64,000 nucleotides of DNA from Pseudomonadota bacterium (GCA_023386155.1 JAEWKH010000025.1:1-64000); one strand, 5' to 3'; counted from the stretch's first letter, positions 16,998 to 26,234 are shown. Numbers and translations are program-made. The notes: generated from the letters alone by a model not told the origin.

Positions 16998-19900
16998 TTA
17001 ACTAAGGCCCTCGACATACGCGCGTAGGCTTCCGAGCTCAAGAACGAGGCGGGAGTCTACCAGCAGCCCGGCGGGATCTGTGAATCGCTTCGCGACCGGG
17101 CTAGTCGTTGCGGCTTGATAAACTCGCCACAGCTCGTAGCGGTCTCCCTCCCTCAGTGCTTTCTCAAACTCCTTACGCGACCACTCGAAGCGTCCATCGG
17201 TGCCTGTAGTCGACTTTACCTCGATCCAGCGGATGAAGCCGTCCTCGCTGATAGATCTGATGTCATGGTCGGCACCGGGATCTGCCTGGGAGGTCCAGAT
17301 GACCAACTCCTCTGGTTTATCATGTCCCATGGCGCGCACTCGATCGAGTTCCATGAGATAGACCAGCTCCTCACCACGGCGTCCGACATCCCGATCCCTC
17401 TCGACCTCGGACGAGCCCCGTGGGAACCAGCCGCCAGAGGAACCACCATACGACGCGCCCTGCACTACACGGGGTTGTATCTGCTGCCCGTTGGCAGAGG
17501 CGACGGACATCGCTACTTCACCAAGGTCAGGCAGCGGGAGCGGCGCTGGGGTAGGTGCTGGCACCGGCGGAGGAGCTGGCGTAGAGCTATTCACTCCCGA
17601 TCCCCCCAGCGAGTCAGTCACTGCTTTGTCAGAATCGTGCTTGGTGGTGTTTAGGCCTTGCATTACCTGCCGCAGGATTTCCTCGCTAATGTCCTCTGGC
17701 TCGTCGTCTTCCTGCTCGAGATGATCGTCGATATCGTTCGACCATCTCTGAATGTTCACCCCCATCCTCTCCAGATAGACGAGCATGTCGTCGGCGGTGC
17801 GGCAGAGAACGAGCGGGAGGAATGCCGTCGAGAGCGTCCGCGCTTGCGCAGCATTATCTGCACCCGCTACTTCGGCGAGCGACTGAGCTACCAATTGTTG
17901 GAAGTCGAGCCTCGTCCTTGGTTCGACTAGACCGATGATACCATCCTGTACTGCTGTCTCGATAGAGACCCTCGCGACGTGATCATTCACGCGGTATTCG
18001 CGGAAGATAGTGTCAAGGAAGGCAAGTCCGGTGATGCCCTCAAGTCGACGCTGAAGCTCTGCAGGCCCAACGGGATGAAATCCAAGGGTTGCGTGCCGCT
18101 GACGCACAGCCAACTCGTGCAGAGATCTGGCGAAGAGCGGCCTGTGAAGCATTGCAAGCAGCTGGTCCCGATGGCCCGACTTGAACCAGAGAGGTGGAGG
18201 CTTCGGAACCCCGAAGATTGCAGTCCCTGCGCCAGCACTCAAAGTGAGTGGGCGGATGCCGAGGCTTTGGAAGAAGGTTCTAGACCTCTCATTCAGGTCG
18301 GCAATGCCGATTGTGCTACCTGCAGCCGCTAGCGCATCCGCGAGCGCGGGATAGTCATCCTCTACGAGCAACCCGGCCTGGAGATCGGATAACGAGAAGA
18401 GGAATCCCTGACGGTCGAGCAGACAGCAAGCATCTTTGTCAAGGTCCTCGGGCAAACCCGCGGCGCCACGTTTATAATACGCATCCAAGAGTGCGCGGCG
18501 ATCGCTTGGACTAATAGCTTTCCCATTGTCGAGTTTCTCCGAGACATGCTCAAAGAACTGAATCCAGTGCTCGTCCTTTGGCTGCTCATGTGCGCCGAGC
18601 GCGAGATAGGCCCGTGACAGGGTGTCTGCGCGTCGTAGAACAGGGACCGCCCCGTCGAAGAAGCGCGGGATATGTGTACCGACGAGTACTGATTTAGGTG
18701 GATGATAGCTCGTCCCTACCCACAGGATAGCCTGATCAGCGAGGCTGGCACGCATGGCTCGATCATTGCCAAGAGCGGAGACAAGCGTTGGATAGAAGAC
18801 GTCGGGATGTGAAGGTGCCTCGGATCGCTCGCGACTCGAGGCAAGCACTCGTTGCAATGTCTCAAGGGTAGGGCGCTCGCGGATACGCAGAAGCCGATAG
18901 AGAGCCTCATTCGGTCCTCCAACGATTCGATTCTCGTTATTGAGGCACAGTCGGTTCGTGGGTGTGTCGAGGTGTAAATCAGACGGGCAGGCCAATTCGC
19001 CTGAGCGCGCACGAAGAAACCGAATCCCGTCGAGCTTCTCGATTATGGCTCGGGTAAGGAGGCGCTGGTTGTCGTTGAGCAGTGTTTCGAAGCGCTGTGC
19101 CGTGTGGGGCCGTTCTCCGATCGAAATTGCGTAGGCAAGTATGTCGTCACTGTTGAGCTGCTTCCGGATCTTGAGCCGCGCAAGCAGCTCGGAACGGGCT
19201 AAGATCTCCTTAGAAGGCGCGCTGACCACCGGTGACATGAGCCTCGCCTGGGCGCCCTTGAGCAAAACCAACCTCGATGGCGCAATCCATTCGCCACGCT
19301 GGTTCCTTACGATAGGGCTATCTCTGAGGGCTGCGAGGGCGCGACGACTTATCTTCGTCCCATCTGCGAGGAGCTTTGCATATAGCGCCTCACGCTCAGT
19401 GTCCTTGATGCGTCCATCACGCGCGCGGCCAGCCGCGCTCACAATCCAATCCTGTTCGTCGAACGCCTGGCAAAGGTCGGCGATCGCTCGATGCGCGACC
19501 AGATTGGGATGGAGCCGGTTCTCTAGCGGCTCCGGGCAGATCTCCCAAATGGCCGAGTCCACGCGCACGAGGTCCTTGGCGGGTTTGAGCTGACCCGTAG
19601 CAGTGAGGGTCGAAGGCGAAGAGCGTAGATCCGCACGGTTTGCCTTGGAGAGGTGTCGTGAGAGAGCGGTAAGTGCCGCCGCCATTCTTACTTGGCGGTC
19701 GGGATCCGAGAGCGAGGATTCGTAAGGAGAATAAGAGTAGTTTGCCTCACCCTTGTCGATTTTCGTCTGAAGCTCCTTCTGGTCCTTGCCCGCGCACCTA
19801 AGCCGGACTAGTGACGAGACTGTGAAGCGAACCATTCCTGACTTGATTGCCAGTGCTCTCACTTCCTCGTCCACCTGAAGTGTGGAAACGATGTAGCGAG

Positions 19901-21320
19901 AGTCTCTCATGAGACCGTCAAGCTGTGGGGCCTCCGGCAGCACGAGCTCCGAAGCTTTCGCGTATTGCTCTGAAGGCTTGGCCGCTCGGGTGGGCCAGCA
20001 CTCCTTCTCGGAGAGGCATCTTGCTATAGCCTCGGCGAACTGGACAGGTGTTGCTGGGCCTTTCGGGATGAGCGCCTTGAACGCATCGGCGCCGAAACGG
20101 CGAAACCAGTCCTCTTTGAGCAAGTCAATCGTGAACGCCACCGCCTGATCAATAAGCCATCGGTTCCATTCATTGTCCACGAGACTGCTTCGGTCGTTGT
20201 CGAGATCGAATGGTGCACTCACACTCACTGCGCAGCCAGTACGGGAGTCCGGTGCCTGGAGGGGGTAGTAGAAGTTACCAGTTTGTGTGAGGTCGATCCG
20301 GCGCCGGGCGATCGGCAGGGACACGCTGATTTTTATATTCCCTCCGGGCTTCCGGTAGTAATTGGGATACGACACGTTGGCGTACTCGGTCGGTAGCTGT
20401 ACCAAACGGGTAAACTCTAGCTCCTCGGAAGTGCGCGTAGTGTTAGTCGCATCGTCCCGCTGGTCCGTCAGCTGTCCCACTCGTCGCAAGGCCGACACTC
20501 CGCGCATGTGACATCGGAGGGCCTCCGCCTTCTGCCTCCAGCTGAGGGTTCTGCCATTCCGAACCGAGCGCAGGACCAACTCGCGGAGTCCAGGCCTCTG
20601 CCCAGCCAGGGCGAGCTTGACGAGGGTGACCAGCATACCGCCGGCCATCGTCTCGAAAACGCGCTTCTCCTTCTCCGCAGTGAACGGCTCGAGTTTCTCG
20701 AACGTGCGTTGCCGATATGGGACCTTGAGCCTAACGCCCGGTCCGCCCCACCAGTCTATATCCTGAACCCTCCCGGTTTCGAGCGTGGGAAGGTCGAGGA
20801 TCGCGACATGTCCTCTGGAGCGGACATATATCTCGTCACCAAAAAGAAAGAGGGAACGTAGGCCGAAGTTCTTCGATCCAATCCCATTGGTCTTGGGGGC
20901 AACACGCTCCCCAGTGTCCTCTCCAACCACCCGGCCGGTGCCGACGATAACAGACAGGCGCTTCCAACCGTCAGCGTTTATCCCCCGGCCGTTCCCTATG
21001 ACGTCCAGCGAATCCTCGCCAAATGTGATCGTCAGCCGATCACCACCGCCGTCGAACTCATTCTGCACCAGCTCGCGGAGTACGTCGCTCGGGTTGTGGC
21101 CCGCGACGAACTGCTCGACAATGCTCGCCCCGATTCGGGTCCGGCGTTGGTCGCCGAAGTTAGGTGGGGACCATGCCTCTGGTTCTGGGGTGGTGACAAT
21201 GTTGCGACGTTGTCGCTTCTGGGCTTTGCGCTTGGGCGGCGTGATGTCGCCTGCGGATTGATCTAAGGTCGTCGCCTGCTCCTCGCCCCCCACAAGGATG
21301 TTCTCGCTAATATCCCCCAC
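16998..21320 (-). CDS. GHKL (HSP90/sacsin-like) ATPase with C-terminal DUF3883 nuclease-like domain
   Basis: The protein has 1440 aa and starts at GTG 21320 behind AGAGGGG. The N-terminus has the Bergerat fold: LRELVQNEFDGG (Glu83, Asn87), G1 box DVIGNGRG (106-113), G2 box NGIGSKNFG (145-153). The last ~140 residues form a DUF3883 domain of the PD-(D/E)XK type, with GRRGEELVY and WIEVKS (E1367, K1369). The middle 1000 residues are helical and unassigned; a proline-rich linker (PAPPPVPAPTPAP) precedes the last domain. Large proteins of this type recur in phage-defence islands, with ATP-dependent sensing coupled to DNA cleavage as the presumed role. It is transcribed against the HNH genes with a 33-base gap and seems an independent unit. 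Confidence 0.8.
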   Translation of the reverse strand: MGDISENILVGGEEQATTLDQSAGDITPPKRKAQKRQRRNIVTTPEPEAWSPPNFGDQRRTRIGASIVEQFVAGHNPSDVLRELVQNEFDGGGDRLTITFGEDSLDVIGNGRGINADGWKRLSVIVGTGRVVGEDTGERVAPKTNGIGSKNFGLRSLFLFGDEIYVRSRGHVAILDLPTLETGRVQDIDWWGGPGVRLKVPYRQRTFEKLEPFTAEKEKRVFETMAGGMLVTLVKLALAGQRPGLRELVLRSVRNGRTLSWRQKAEALRCHMRGVSALRRVGQLTDQRDDATNTTRTSEELEFTRLVQLPTEYANVSYPNYYRKPGGNIKISVSLPIARRRIDLTQTGNFYYPLQAPDSRTGCAVSVSAPFDLDNDRSSLVDNEWNRWLIDQAVAFTIDLLKEDWFRRFGADAFKALIPKGPATPVQFAEAIARCLSEKECWPTRAAKPSEQYAKASELVLPEAPQLDGLMRDSRYIVSTLQVDEEVRALAIKSGMVRFTVSSLVRLRCAGKDQKELQTKIDKGEANYSYSPYESSLSDPDRQVRMAAALTALSRHLSKANRADLRSSPSTLTATGQLKPAKDLVRVDSAIWEICPEPLENRLHPNLVAHRAIADLCQAFDEQDWIVSAAGRARDGRIKDTEREALYAKLLADGTKISRRALAALRDSPIVRNQRGEWIAPSRLVLLKGAQARLMSPVVSAPSKEILARSELLARLKIRKQLNSDDILAYAISIGERPHTAQRFETLLNDNQRLLTRAIIEKLDGIRFLRARSGELACPSDLHLDTPTNRLCLNNENRIVGGPNEALYRLLRIRERPTLETLQRVLASSRERSEAPSHPDVFYPTLVSALGNDRAMRASLADQAILWVGTSYHPPKSVLVGTHIPRFFDGAVPVLRRADTLSRAYLALGAHEQPKDEHWIQFFEHVSEKLDNGKAISPSDRRALLDAYYKRGAAGLPEDLDKDACCLLDRQGFLFSLSDLQAGLLVEDDYPALADALAAAGSTIGIADLNERSRTFFQSLGIRPLTLSAGAGTAIFGVPKPPPLWFKSGHRDQLLAMLHRPLFARSLHELAVRQRHATLGFHPVGPAELQRRLEGITGLAFLDTIFREYRVNDHVARVSIETAVQDGIIGLVEPRTRLDFQQLVAQSLAEVAGADNAAQARTLSTAFLPLVLCRTADDMLVYLERMGVNIQRWSNDIDDHLEQEDDEPEDISEEILRQVMQGLNTTKHDSDKAVTDSLGGSGVNSSTPAPPPVPAPTPAPLPLPDLGEVAMSVASANGQQIQPRVVQGASYGGSSGGWFPRGSSEVERDRDVGRRGEELVYLMELDRVRAMGHDKPEELVIWTSQADPGADHDIRSISEDGFIRWIEVKSTTGTDGRFEWSRKEFEKALREGDRYELWRVYQAATTSPVAKRFTDPAGLLVDSRLVLELGSLRAYVEGLS

Positions 21321-21675
21321 AGCGCAGCCCCTCTTCGTCGGACCGCCTTTGTAGAGCTCGTGCGGTCTTCTAGGTTCACACCTTAGGTATACAGTTTAGG
21401 GACGTCACGGGGAGTTCGTAAAATTTCAACACTGATAGCTCCCCTCGAGAGGAGCGACACCGGCATACTCAGGAGTGACATATGTAAGCCGAGATCCAGC
21501 CTCTATACATGAGACGTCCGCATCTCGGTGTAAGGAGGCGCATGTACGGCAGATGCGAACCACTGCCGAGCTTGGACAAACATGCGAGCCGATGTCGGTG
21601 TTGGGGCCCTTGTTAGGGCCGATATGGCGCCACTGATAGTTTTTTCTGAAAAAACAGTTATTTAGAAGATAGTAA
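21321..21675. other. Gene-free stretch upstream of the GHKL gene
   Basis: About 355 bases, richer in A+T than the core genes, with no frame I can support. The promoter of the minus-strand 1440-aa gene should be here. It ends at the tRNA-Ser fragment and probably forms the right margin of the island. Confidence 0.55.
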
Positions 21676-21732
21676 TGGCGGAGAGGGGGAGATTCGAACT
21701 CCCGATACGGTTGCCCGTATGCCGCATTTCGA
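21676..21732 (-). pseudogene. 3' fragment of tRNA-Ser(CGA): candidate attachment-site scar
   Basis: Read on the minus strand it gives an anticodon arm CCGCA-CTCGAAA-TGCGG (anticodon CGA), a long class-II variable arm, a perfect T arm (GGGAG-TTCGAAT-CTCCC), the 3' acceptor strand CCTCTCC, G and CCA. The 5' part (acceptor 5' strand and D arm) is missing: sequence to the right of about 21732 does not resemble a tRNA. Such 3'-end duplicates mark integration of tRNA-targeting elements. By the usual polarity the element lies on the side where tRNA homology stops, here the right, so this may mark a second, decayed or tandem insertion. Confidence 0.8.
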
Positions 21733-21999
21733 GTGCGGTGCTCGGAATTTCTCAGCGTATGGCTGTGGATAGTGAGCCGATTTGGCCTCCGCTTCCATCT
21801 CCATTTTGGAAGGCCGTCGAGAAGCCGGCAGCAAGGTTCCTGCTGGGCAACAGGAACCTATCGAACCTGCAGGAGATAAAGAGCACAGAGTTTCTCAGAT
21901 ACGGGGTTGAGATTCTGCGGAGCGGTGACACACGAGTGACACGACCAATAGCGATTGTGACACTAAGGCAGGAAGTATTTCGATTTCAGTGACTTAGGG

Positions 22000-22073
22000 T
22001 GGCTGGGGGACCTGGATTCGAACCAAGACTAACGGAGTCAGAGTCCGCTGTTCTACCATTAAACTATCCCCCA
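22000..22073 (-). tRNA. tRNA-Gln (anticodon CTG)
   Basis: The minus strand reads a complete 74-nt tRNA with encoded CCA: acceptor TGGGGGA/TCCCCCA, D arm with TGGTAGAAC, anticodon arm GCGGA-CTCTGAC-TCCGT (CTG), T arm TTGG-TTCGAAT-CCAG, discriminator G. All stems pair. It is intact and sits just right of the tRNA-Ser fragment. Confidence 0.95.
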
Positions 22074-22460
22074 CCGATGCCATTGAAATCCCTCGCCTTT
22101 TCTGAGGCTTGTTCCCAGCATTTCGGGCAGGATTCGCAACCGGCGTCGCGGTTGGCGTTGAGATAGGAGGCTTTTGGCGGCTCGTCAAGCCTTCACGTGA
22201 GGAAGAGACGGCGGCTGCCGGACATGTCGACTGCGAGGCTCGTCTACCGAATTCGACGGATTCCAGGATCAGGAATTCTCTCTCAACCCGCCCCTTCTAT
22301 TGCTTCCGCTGAGTTCTAACGTATAGTTCCGCGCAGTTTGCGTATAAATTATATCATTTCATATACCAGCAGATGTCGATTTTAGAGCGCGCCTAAATTG
22401 TGACGATTTCTTTCGTCAAGCGCAAAACTCAGCTTATTTCGACATAGGGGAGATAAAGTC
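22074..22460. other. Gene-free stretch upstream of the RTX-like gene
   Basis: About 390 bases without a supported gene. The last 150 are A+T-rich (TATAAATTATATCATTTCATATACC near 22343-22367, not read as one motif) and probably hold the promoter of the gene at 22461. AGGGGAG stands 8 bases before that start. Confidence 0.5.
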
Positions 22461-23024
22461 ATGGCGATTATCTATGCGGGTGAAAAGGAGCATACGTGGG
22501 GGACGTCGCGGAGCGATATAATCCACGGGTCCGATCAGTATTACGACATCCTGCATGGTTCGCGCGGCAACGACACGCTTTATGGATACGCCGGCGGCGA
22601 TTTCCTGGATGGCGGCCGCGGCAACGATAAGCTCTATGGAGGCGACGGGAACGACGAGCTTAGGGGAGGATTGGGGCGCGACACCCTGACCGGCGGCGCC
22701 GGCCGGGACGCCTTCGAGTTCCACAGCAAGTTGTCGAAGTCGAACGTCGACGTGATTCGCGACTTCAGCCCGAAGGATGATCGCTTCGAGCTGTCGCCGA
22801 CGATTTTCAAGACGAGCGGGCAACCGCTTCACTATATCAACTCGGGCGAGTTCTGGAGAGGAACGAAGGCTCACGACGCCGACGACCGCATCATCTACAA
22901 CAAGAAGACCGGAGTGGTTTACTACGATCCGGATGGGACGGGCGCCGCGGAGGCCATGGCCTTTGCCAAGGTGAAGGCCGGCACGAAGCTGACCTACAAG
23001 GACTTCTTCATCGATTCCTATTGA
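22461..23024 (+). CDS. RTX-like calcium-binding protein
   Basis: The protein has 187 aa. Residues 25-80 contain glycine-aspartate nonapeptide repeats (GSRGNDTLYG, GGRGNDKLYG, GGDGNDELRG, GLGRDTLTGG, then GAGRDAFEF), the beta-roll that binds calcium. The C-terminal half (DVIRDFSPKDDRFEL; RIIYNKKTGVVYYDPDGTG) is the capping module common in rhizobial hemolysin-type proteins. There is no N-terminal signal peptide, which fits export by a type I system whose signal is at the C-terminus. No type I exporter genes are nearby. The start has a good AGGGGAG site. The function of the secreted product is unknown. Confidence 0.85.
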   Translation: MAIIYAGEKEHTWGTSRSDIIHGSDQYYDILHGSRGNDTLYGYAGGDFLDGGRGNDKLYGGDGNDELRGGLGRDTLTGGAGRDAFEFHSKLSKSNVDVIRDFSPKDDRFELSPTIFKTSGQPLHYINSGEFWRGTKAHDADDRIIYNKKTGVVYYDPDGTGAAEAMAFAKVKAGTKLTYKDFFIDSY

Positions 23025-23090
23025 TGGGGCATACCGGAGCCCCGCTCCGATGCTTGCTCTCCTGCATGACGCATCGCCGGTCGCGGTTCT

Positions 23091-23202
23091 CTAGAGCATC
23101 GGCCCCAAAAGTGGGCCCACTTTTGGGGCCGATGCTCAATCCCTCAAGCAGCGCATCGTTGGGCGCGAAAAACCGGGTCCACTTTTTCGCACGATGCGCT
23201 AG
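23091..23202. repeat. Dispersed palindromic repeat pair with a perfect 44-bp palindrome
   Basis: Bases 23094-23137 are a perfect 44-bp palindrome (GAGCATCGGCCCCAAAAGTGGG and its complement). After 12 bases a second hairpin follows (GCGCATCG ... CGATGCGC around CCGGGTCCACTTTTTCG, 23151-23200). Both units recur elsewhere in the window (25.8, 28.4, 54.7, 58.1, 59.6 kb). They flank the 3' side of the RTX-like gene. Confidence 0.85.
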
Positions 23203-23288
23203 GTCCGCACCCGGCGATGCGCTCCTTATGGAGCGGAGAACAACGTGGCCCAAAAGCGGGCCCATTCCTGGGTCCGATGGTCTGGGCA

Positions 23289-23420
23289 TCAGGCCGCGGC
23301 CTGATGCCGGCAGTCCTGCCGCGCCACTTTCTTCCGGGGAATCTTCCTCAGCAGTGCCTTCACATGCTCCTTGACCGGATGCTGGCTGGGCTCAGAGGTG
23401 GTCGGTTTCGGCTGCGTCAT
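23289..23420 (-). CDS. Possible small basic protein (43 aa)
   Basis: From ATG 23420, with GGGAG six bases upstream, the minus strand encodes a 43-residue lysine/arginine-rich peptide (KEHVKALLRKIPRKKVARQ). Codon choice and the ribosome-binding site make it plausible. There is no family recognition. An overlapping 80-codon frame on the same strand (23417-23659) is less convincing, and the rest of 23421-23712 shows nothing else. Confidence 0.3.
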   Translation of the reverse strand: MTQPKPTTSEPSQHPVKEHVKALLRKIPRKKVARQDCRHQAAA

Positions 23421-23712
23421 CCCAAACTCCCGGGTCCTGCCGTGCGCGCGACAGCAGGTCGCAGCGACCATTGCTCATTCGGAAGACTTCTTCTGTGACT
23501 AAAGTCACACAACTCGCCGCGTGCGACGAAAGTATCGGTAGACGCTGTCCCGACGGGTTCTTCGCCCTCAGGGGCCGGCTCTTCATTCGCTGTGATGGGG
23601 GAAGGCGCCTTGTCCTGCGCTAGCTCAGGCAGATCTGAGCCAAGCACGATCTTGCGCAAGCCGGGTCACCCAACTTGCCGAGGGGCGCTGCCGGCACCGC
23701 TTTTGCACTTTC

Positions 23713-23913
23713 TCAATGCTTCAGGGCAGCCATTCGAATGTAGTTTCTGACGTCGCCCATCACCAACCAATCGAGGCTCTGGCCGTATTCGATGGCAAAC
23801 TCGATCAGGCGCTCGTCATCCTCGGCAATGGCTCGCAGATCCTGTTCGGAGAGGTCGAGACAGTCGGCGACGATTTCCAGGCGCGCCAAGATTGCGTTCC
23901 GGTTGATGCTCAC
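23713..23913 (-). CDS. Small conserved-looking hypothetical protein (66 aa)
   Basis: The longer open frame starts at 24036, but GTG at 23913 has an excellent GAGGAG six bases before it and begins SINRNAILARLEIVADCL, so I choose it. The product is acidic and helical (SEQDLRAIAEDDERLIEFAIEYG) and ends NYIRMAALKH. It has no membrane segment or recognised motif. It is divergent from the Crp/Fnr gene, about 220 bases apart, and could share its promoter region. Function unknown. Confidence 0.5.
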   Translation of the reverse strand: MSINRNAILARLEIVADCLDLSEQDLRAIAEDDERLIEFAIEYGQSLDWLVMGDVRNYIRMAALKH

Positions 23914-24134
23914 GTGCGGCTCCTCAACGCAATGGAGAGAAGGCCTCTCGTCCCGTTTAACGGCGCTGGCGAATTCTGGTTCAAAGATGTCGCGTCGGAG
24001 ACCGGATTCCGCTCCTGTCAAGCTTCCGGCTGCCATCTCGCATCCCTGCCGGAACCGAATTCACTCCAAGAGGGTCTATTGAGAGAGAGCGCACTTTGCT
24101 CTGAACAGGCCTTCCAGTTGTGGCACAGGTTCGG

Positions 24135-24845
24135 ATGAACAGCCCTCACCGTTCCAACCGGCTTCTGGCCGCCTTGGGCGAGGAGGATTTCGCCTGGATG
24201 GAGCCGCAGCTGGACCTCATCGAGCTCCAAAGAGGCCAGGTCGTCTACGAGTCCGGCGACACGATCCAGCATACCTATTTCCCCCACAACGCGGTGGTGT
24301 CTCTCGTGACCATCATGCTGGACGGAAAATCGGCCGAGATGGCTACGTTCGGATGCGAGTCCCTGTTCGGTTTCGTCAGCGCCTTCATCTCCCGGAATTC
24401 CTTCGGGCGGTATATCGTGCAGATCTCCGGAACGGCGTCCCGCATCGCGCTCGACGGGATGAACGAAGCATTCACCACGCGCCCCGGAATCCAGCAGCTC
24501 GTCCTGCGCTTCACGGAGGCTCTGCTGGCGCAGACCCTTCAGAGCGTCGCATGCAACGCGACGCACAGCGTCGAGGCGCGCTGCTGCCGCTGGATCCTCG
24601 GAACGCGCGACCGCTGGGCCTCGGACGAACTGCCCCTGACCCACGAGTTTCTCTCGGAGATGCTCGGCGTCCAGCGCTCGACCGTCAGCGCCGTCACACG
24701 AGCCCTTCATGAAGCCGGCCTCATCAGCCAGAGCAGAGGCGCCATTACCATCATCGATCGTCGCGGTCTCGAAGAGACGTCCTGCGAATGCTACGACGTC
24801 ATCCGCCGGAAATTCGCACAGCTTCTGCCCAGTTCAGCGGAATAA
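24135..24845 (+). CDS. Crp/Fnr-family transcription regulator
   Basis: The protein has 236 aa from ATG 24135; GTG 24120 would add five residues. The N-terminal cupin-like sensor (residues 20-130) has the family pattern QRGQVVYESGDTIQHTYFPHNAVVSLV, typical of rhizobial Crp-like proteins that lack clear cAMP-contact residues. A helix-turn-helix follows near residues 175-205 (LTHEFLSEMLGVQRSTVSAVTRAL). There is no N-terminal four-cysteine cluster, so it is not an oxygen-sensing FNR. These regulators often respond to stress or redox state; the targets are unknown. Confidence 0.88.
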   Translation: MNSPHRSNRLLAALGEEDFAWMEPQLDLIELQRGQVVYESGDTIQHTYFPHNAVVSLVTIMLDGKSAEMATFGCESLFGFVSAFISRNSFGRYIVQISGTASRIALDGMNEAFTTRPGIQQLVLRFTEALLAQTLQSVACNATHSVEARCCRWILGTRDRWASDELPLTHEFLSEMLGVQRSTVSAVTRALHEAGLISQSRGAITIIDRRGLEETSCECYDVIRRKFAQLLPSSAE

Positions 24846-25084
24846 AATCAATCGAACGAAATTATTGACTTGCCAGTCGCCCGCTACAGGTAAGTCAGCC
24901 TGGATCGTCTCTGCCCGCGAGCCGCGACTTGATGAAGCGAACGCCACATCGCATCACTGTTCCGGACCATGTCATCGACAGGGGATTGATCGCGACTGCT
25001 GTGACGGCAGCCCTGGCAGCCTTCCTCTTGTGCTGCCAACTTCCGTAGAGCGTCGCCCGACGCGGCCGCACGATGTTTCAGAAC

Positions 25085-25330
25085 CTATTCGCGCGGCGTC
25101 GTCCCGATTTCCGTGCATGGGATGCTCAAGACGGGGCGGAGATCCTCCCCGACGACTTCGACCACGATCTCGCTGCTGTAATGCGGCAACATGCCGGCCC
25201 AGCTTTTCAGGAGTTGCTCGGCCACCTTCAGGGCCTCTATCCTGGCGGCCGCGATGTCGGGCAATTCGATTCCACTCGTATCTTCATCAATGCCGAAATG
25301 GCTCCTGACATCAATGTAATAGCGGGGCAC
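25085..25330 (-). CDS. DUF6894-like small protein
   Basis: The GTG at 25330, behind AGGGGA, gives an 81-aa protein beginning PRYYIDVRSHFGIDEDTSGIELPDIAAARIEALKVAEQLL. That matches the layout of the short PRYYFD-type family common in Methylobacterium and Bradyrhizobium (DUF6894). The family is of unknown function, is present in many copies per genome, and has a beta-strand, DxxGxxLPD turn and long helix. A TTG 18 bases further upstream is an alternative start. Confidence 0.7.
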   Translation of the reverse strand: MPRYYIDVRSHFGIDEDTSGIELPDIAAARIEALKVAEQLLKSWAGMLPHYSSEIVVEVVGEDLRPVLSIPCTEIGTTPRE

Positions 25331-25570
25331 GACGCATCCCCTCGGCAACGCTGAAATGGATGGGACGCCCCATCATGGTAATGACCTATGTTAATTTACA
25401 ATGACGGGTGGTGAAATTTACCCGGAATCCCCTCCCACTATTCTGGACAGCCATAATCATTCATGAAAGCCGATGGCATCGCTTTGATGATACGGTTTCC
25501 GTTTTCGCCTGGTCAGCAGATCGGATCGCAAAGCCGAAGCTGCGATTGTCCACCCTCTTCAGGAGTTCCG

Positions 25571-25825
25571 ATGCTTTTGCCCTGGATGAAACTTGCAACC
25601 GACACCACGATGCTGGCTCTCGAGGCTCAGACGGTGATCTGGACCCGACTGTCCCGAGCCGCCATGGGCCAGGGCTCGACGGCGGAGAATCTGCTCATGG
25701 TGACGGAGAAGGTCAGCGCCTTCGCCGAAGCGGCGGCAACACTGGCTGCCGGCGGATCGGCGCATAAGATCGTGAAGGGGTATCGCAGGAAGGTCCGCGC
25801 CAACGCGAAGCGCCTGAAGCGCTGA
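25571..25825 (+). CDS. Hypothetical protein (84 aa), phasin-like in character
   Basis: I start at ATG 25571, behind AGGAG, rather than at 25463. The product is an 84-aa helical protein (WMKLATDTTMLALEAQTVIWTRLSRAAMG, then EKVSAFAEAAATLAAGG) with a very basic tail (KGYRRKVRANAKRLKR). The alanine-rich amphipathic helices recall phasin-like proteins of Rhizobiales, but I cannot assign it. Its TGA stop coincides with the start of a dispersed repeat (GCGCTGAGCAT). Confidence 0.6.
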   Translation: MLLPWMKLATDTTMLALEAQTVIWTRLSRAAMGQGSTAENLLMVTEKVSAFAEAAATLAAGGSAHKIVKGYRRKVRANAKRLKR

Positions 25826-25968
25826 GCATTGTTCGGCGAAGTGGATCCGGCCCGCCGGCAGGAAATGCGCTATCCAATCCGATGCTCCACTCTTTGAAGG
25901 GCGCATCGTGCGGATAACCGGATCCACTTTTCACTGACGTGGCCCTCCGGGTCCGCACGATGCGCTAG
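25824..25968. repeat. Dispersed palindromic repeat cluster
   Basis: This contains the family units GGCGAAGTGGATCCGG, CCGATGCTC, GCGCATCGTGCGGATAACCGG, TCCACTTTTCACTGACGTGG and CCCTCCGGGTCCGCACGATGCGCTAG in composite order. It begins at the stop codon of the preceding gene. The same units recur at 28.3-28.5 and 59.6-59.8 kb. Confidence 0.75.
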
Positions 25969-26222
25969 GAACGGAAGCACAGCTGCGTCAAAATGACTTC
26001 AGCCGAAAGCAACTCCGCCGAATCTTGGCTGCCTCCCCCGTAAATCGTTCTCGCGACTGAGAAATCGCACCGCATTTAACGTTTCAACTCTTTCCGCGAA
26101 GCAACCCGGCCCAAGCCTGACCATTCGCAATACGTAGTTCCCACTATTTCTCGGTCTGGACGAGGCAGGTTATAGACTGAACCTATTGATGCGGGGCAAT
26201 TCACAACAGAAATCACCAAAGA
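25969..26222. other. Gene-free stretch before the cobalamin cluster
   Basis: About 250 bases between the repeat cluster and the candidate small RNA, with no supportable frame. With the flanking repeat and RNA it makes a 500-base intergenic region. Confidence 0.5.
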
Positions 26223-26234
26223 TATAATTTAAAA

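Noticed and set aside
21676..21732. Functional tRNA-Ser
   Set aside because: The D arm and 5' acceptor strand are missing, so it cannot form a tRNA.
21675..21992. 105-codon plus-strand frame
   Set aside because: Its first part is the tRNA-Ser fragment read in the wrong sense (ERGRFELPIR), a common false call; the rest shows no protein character.
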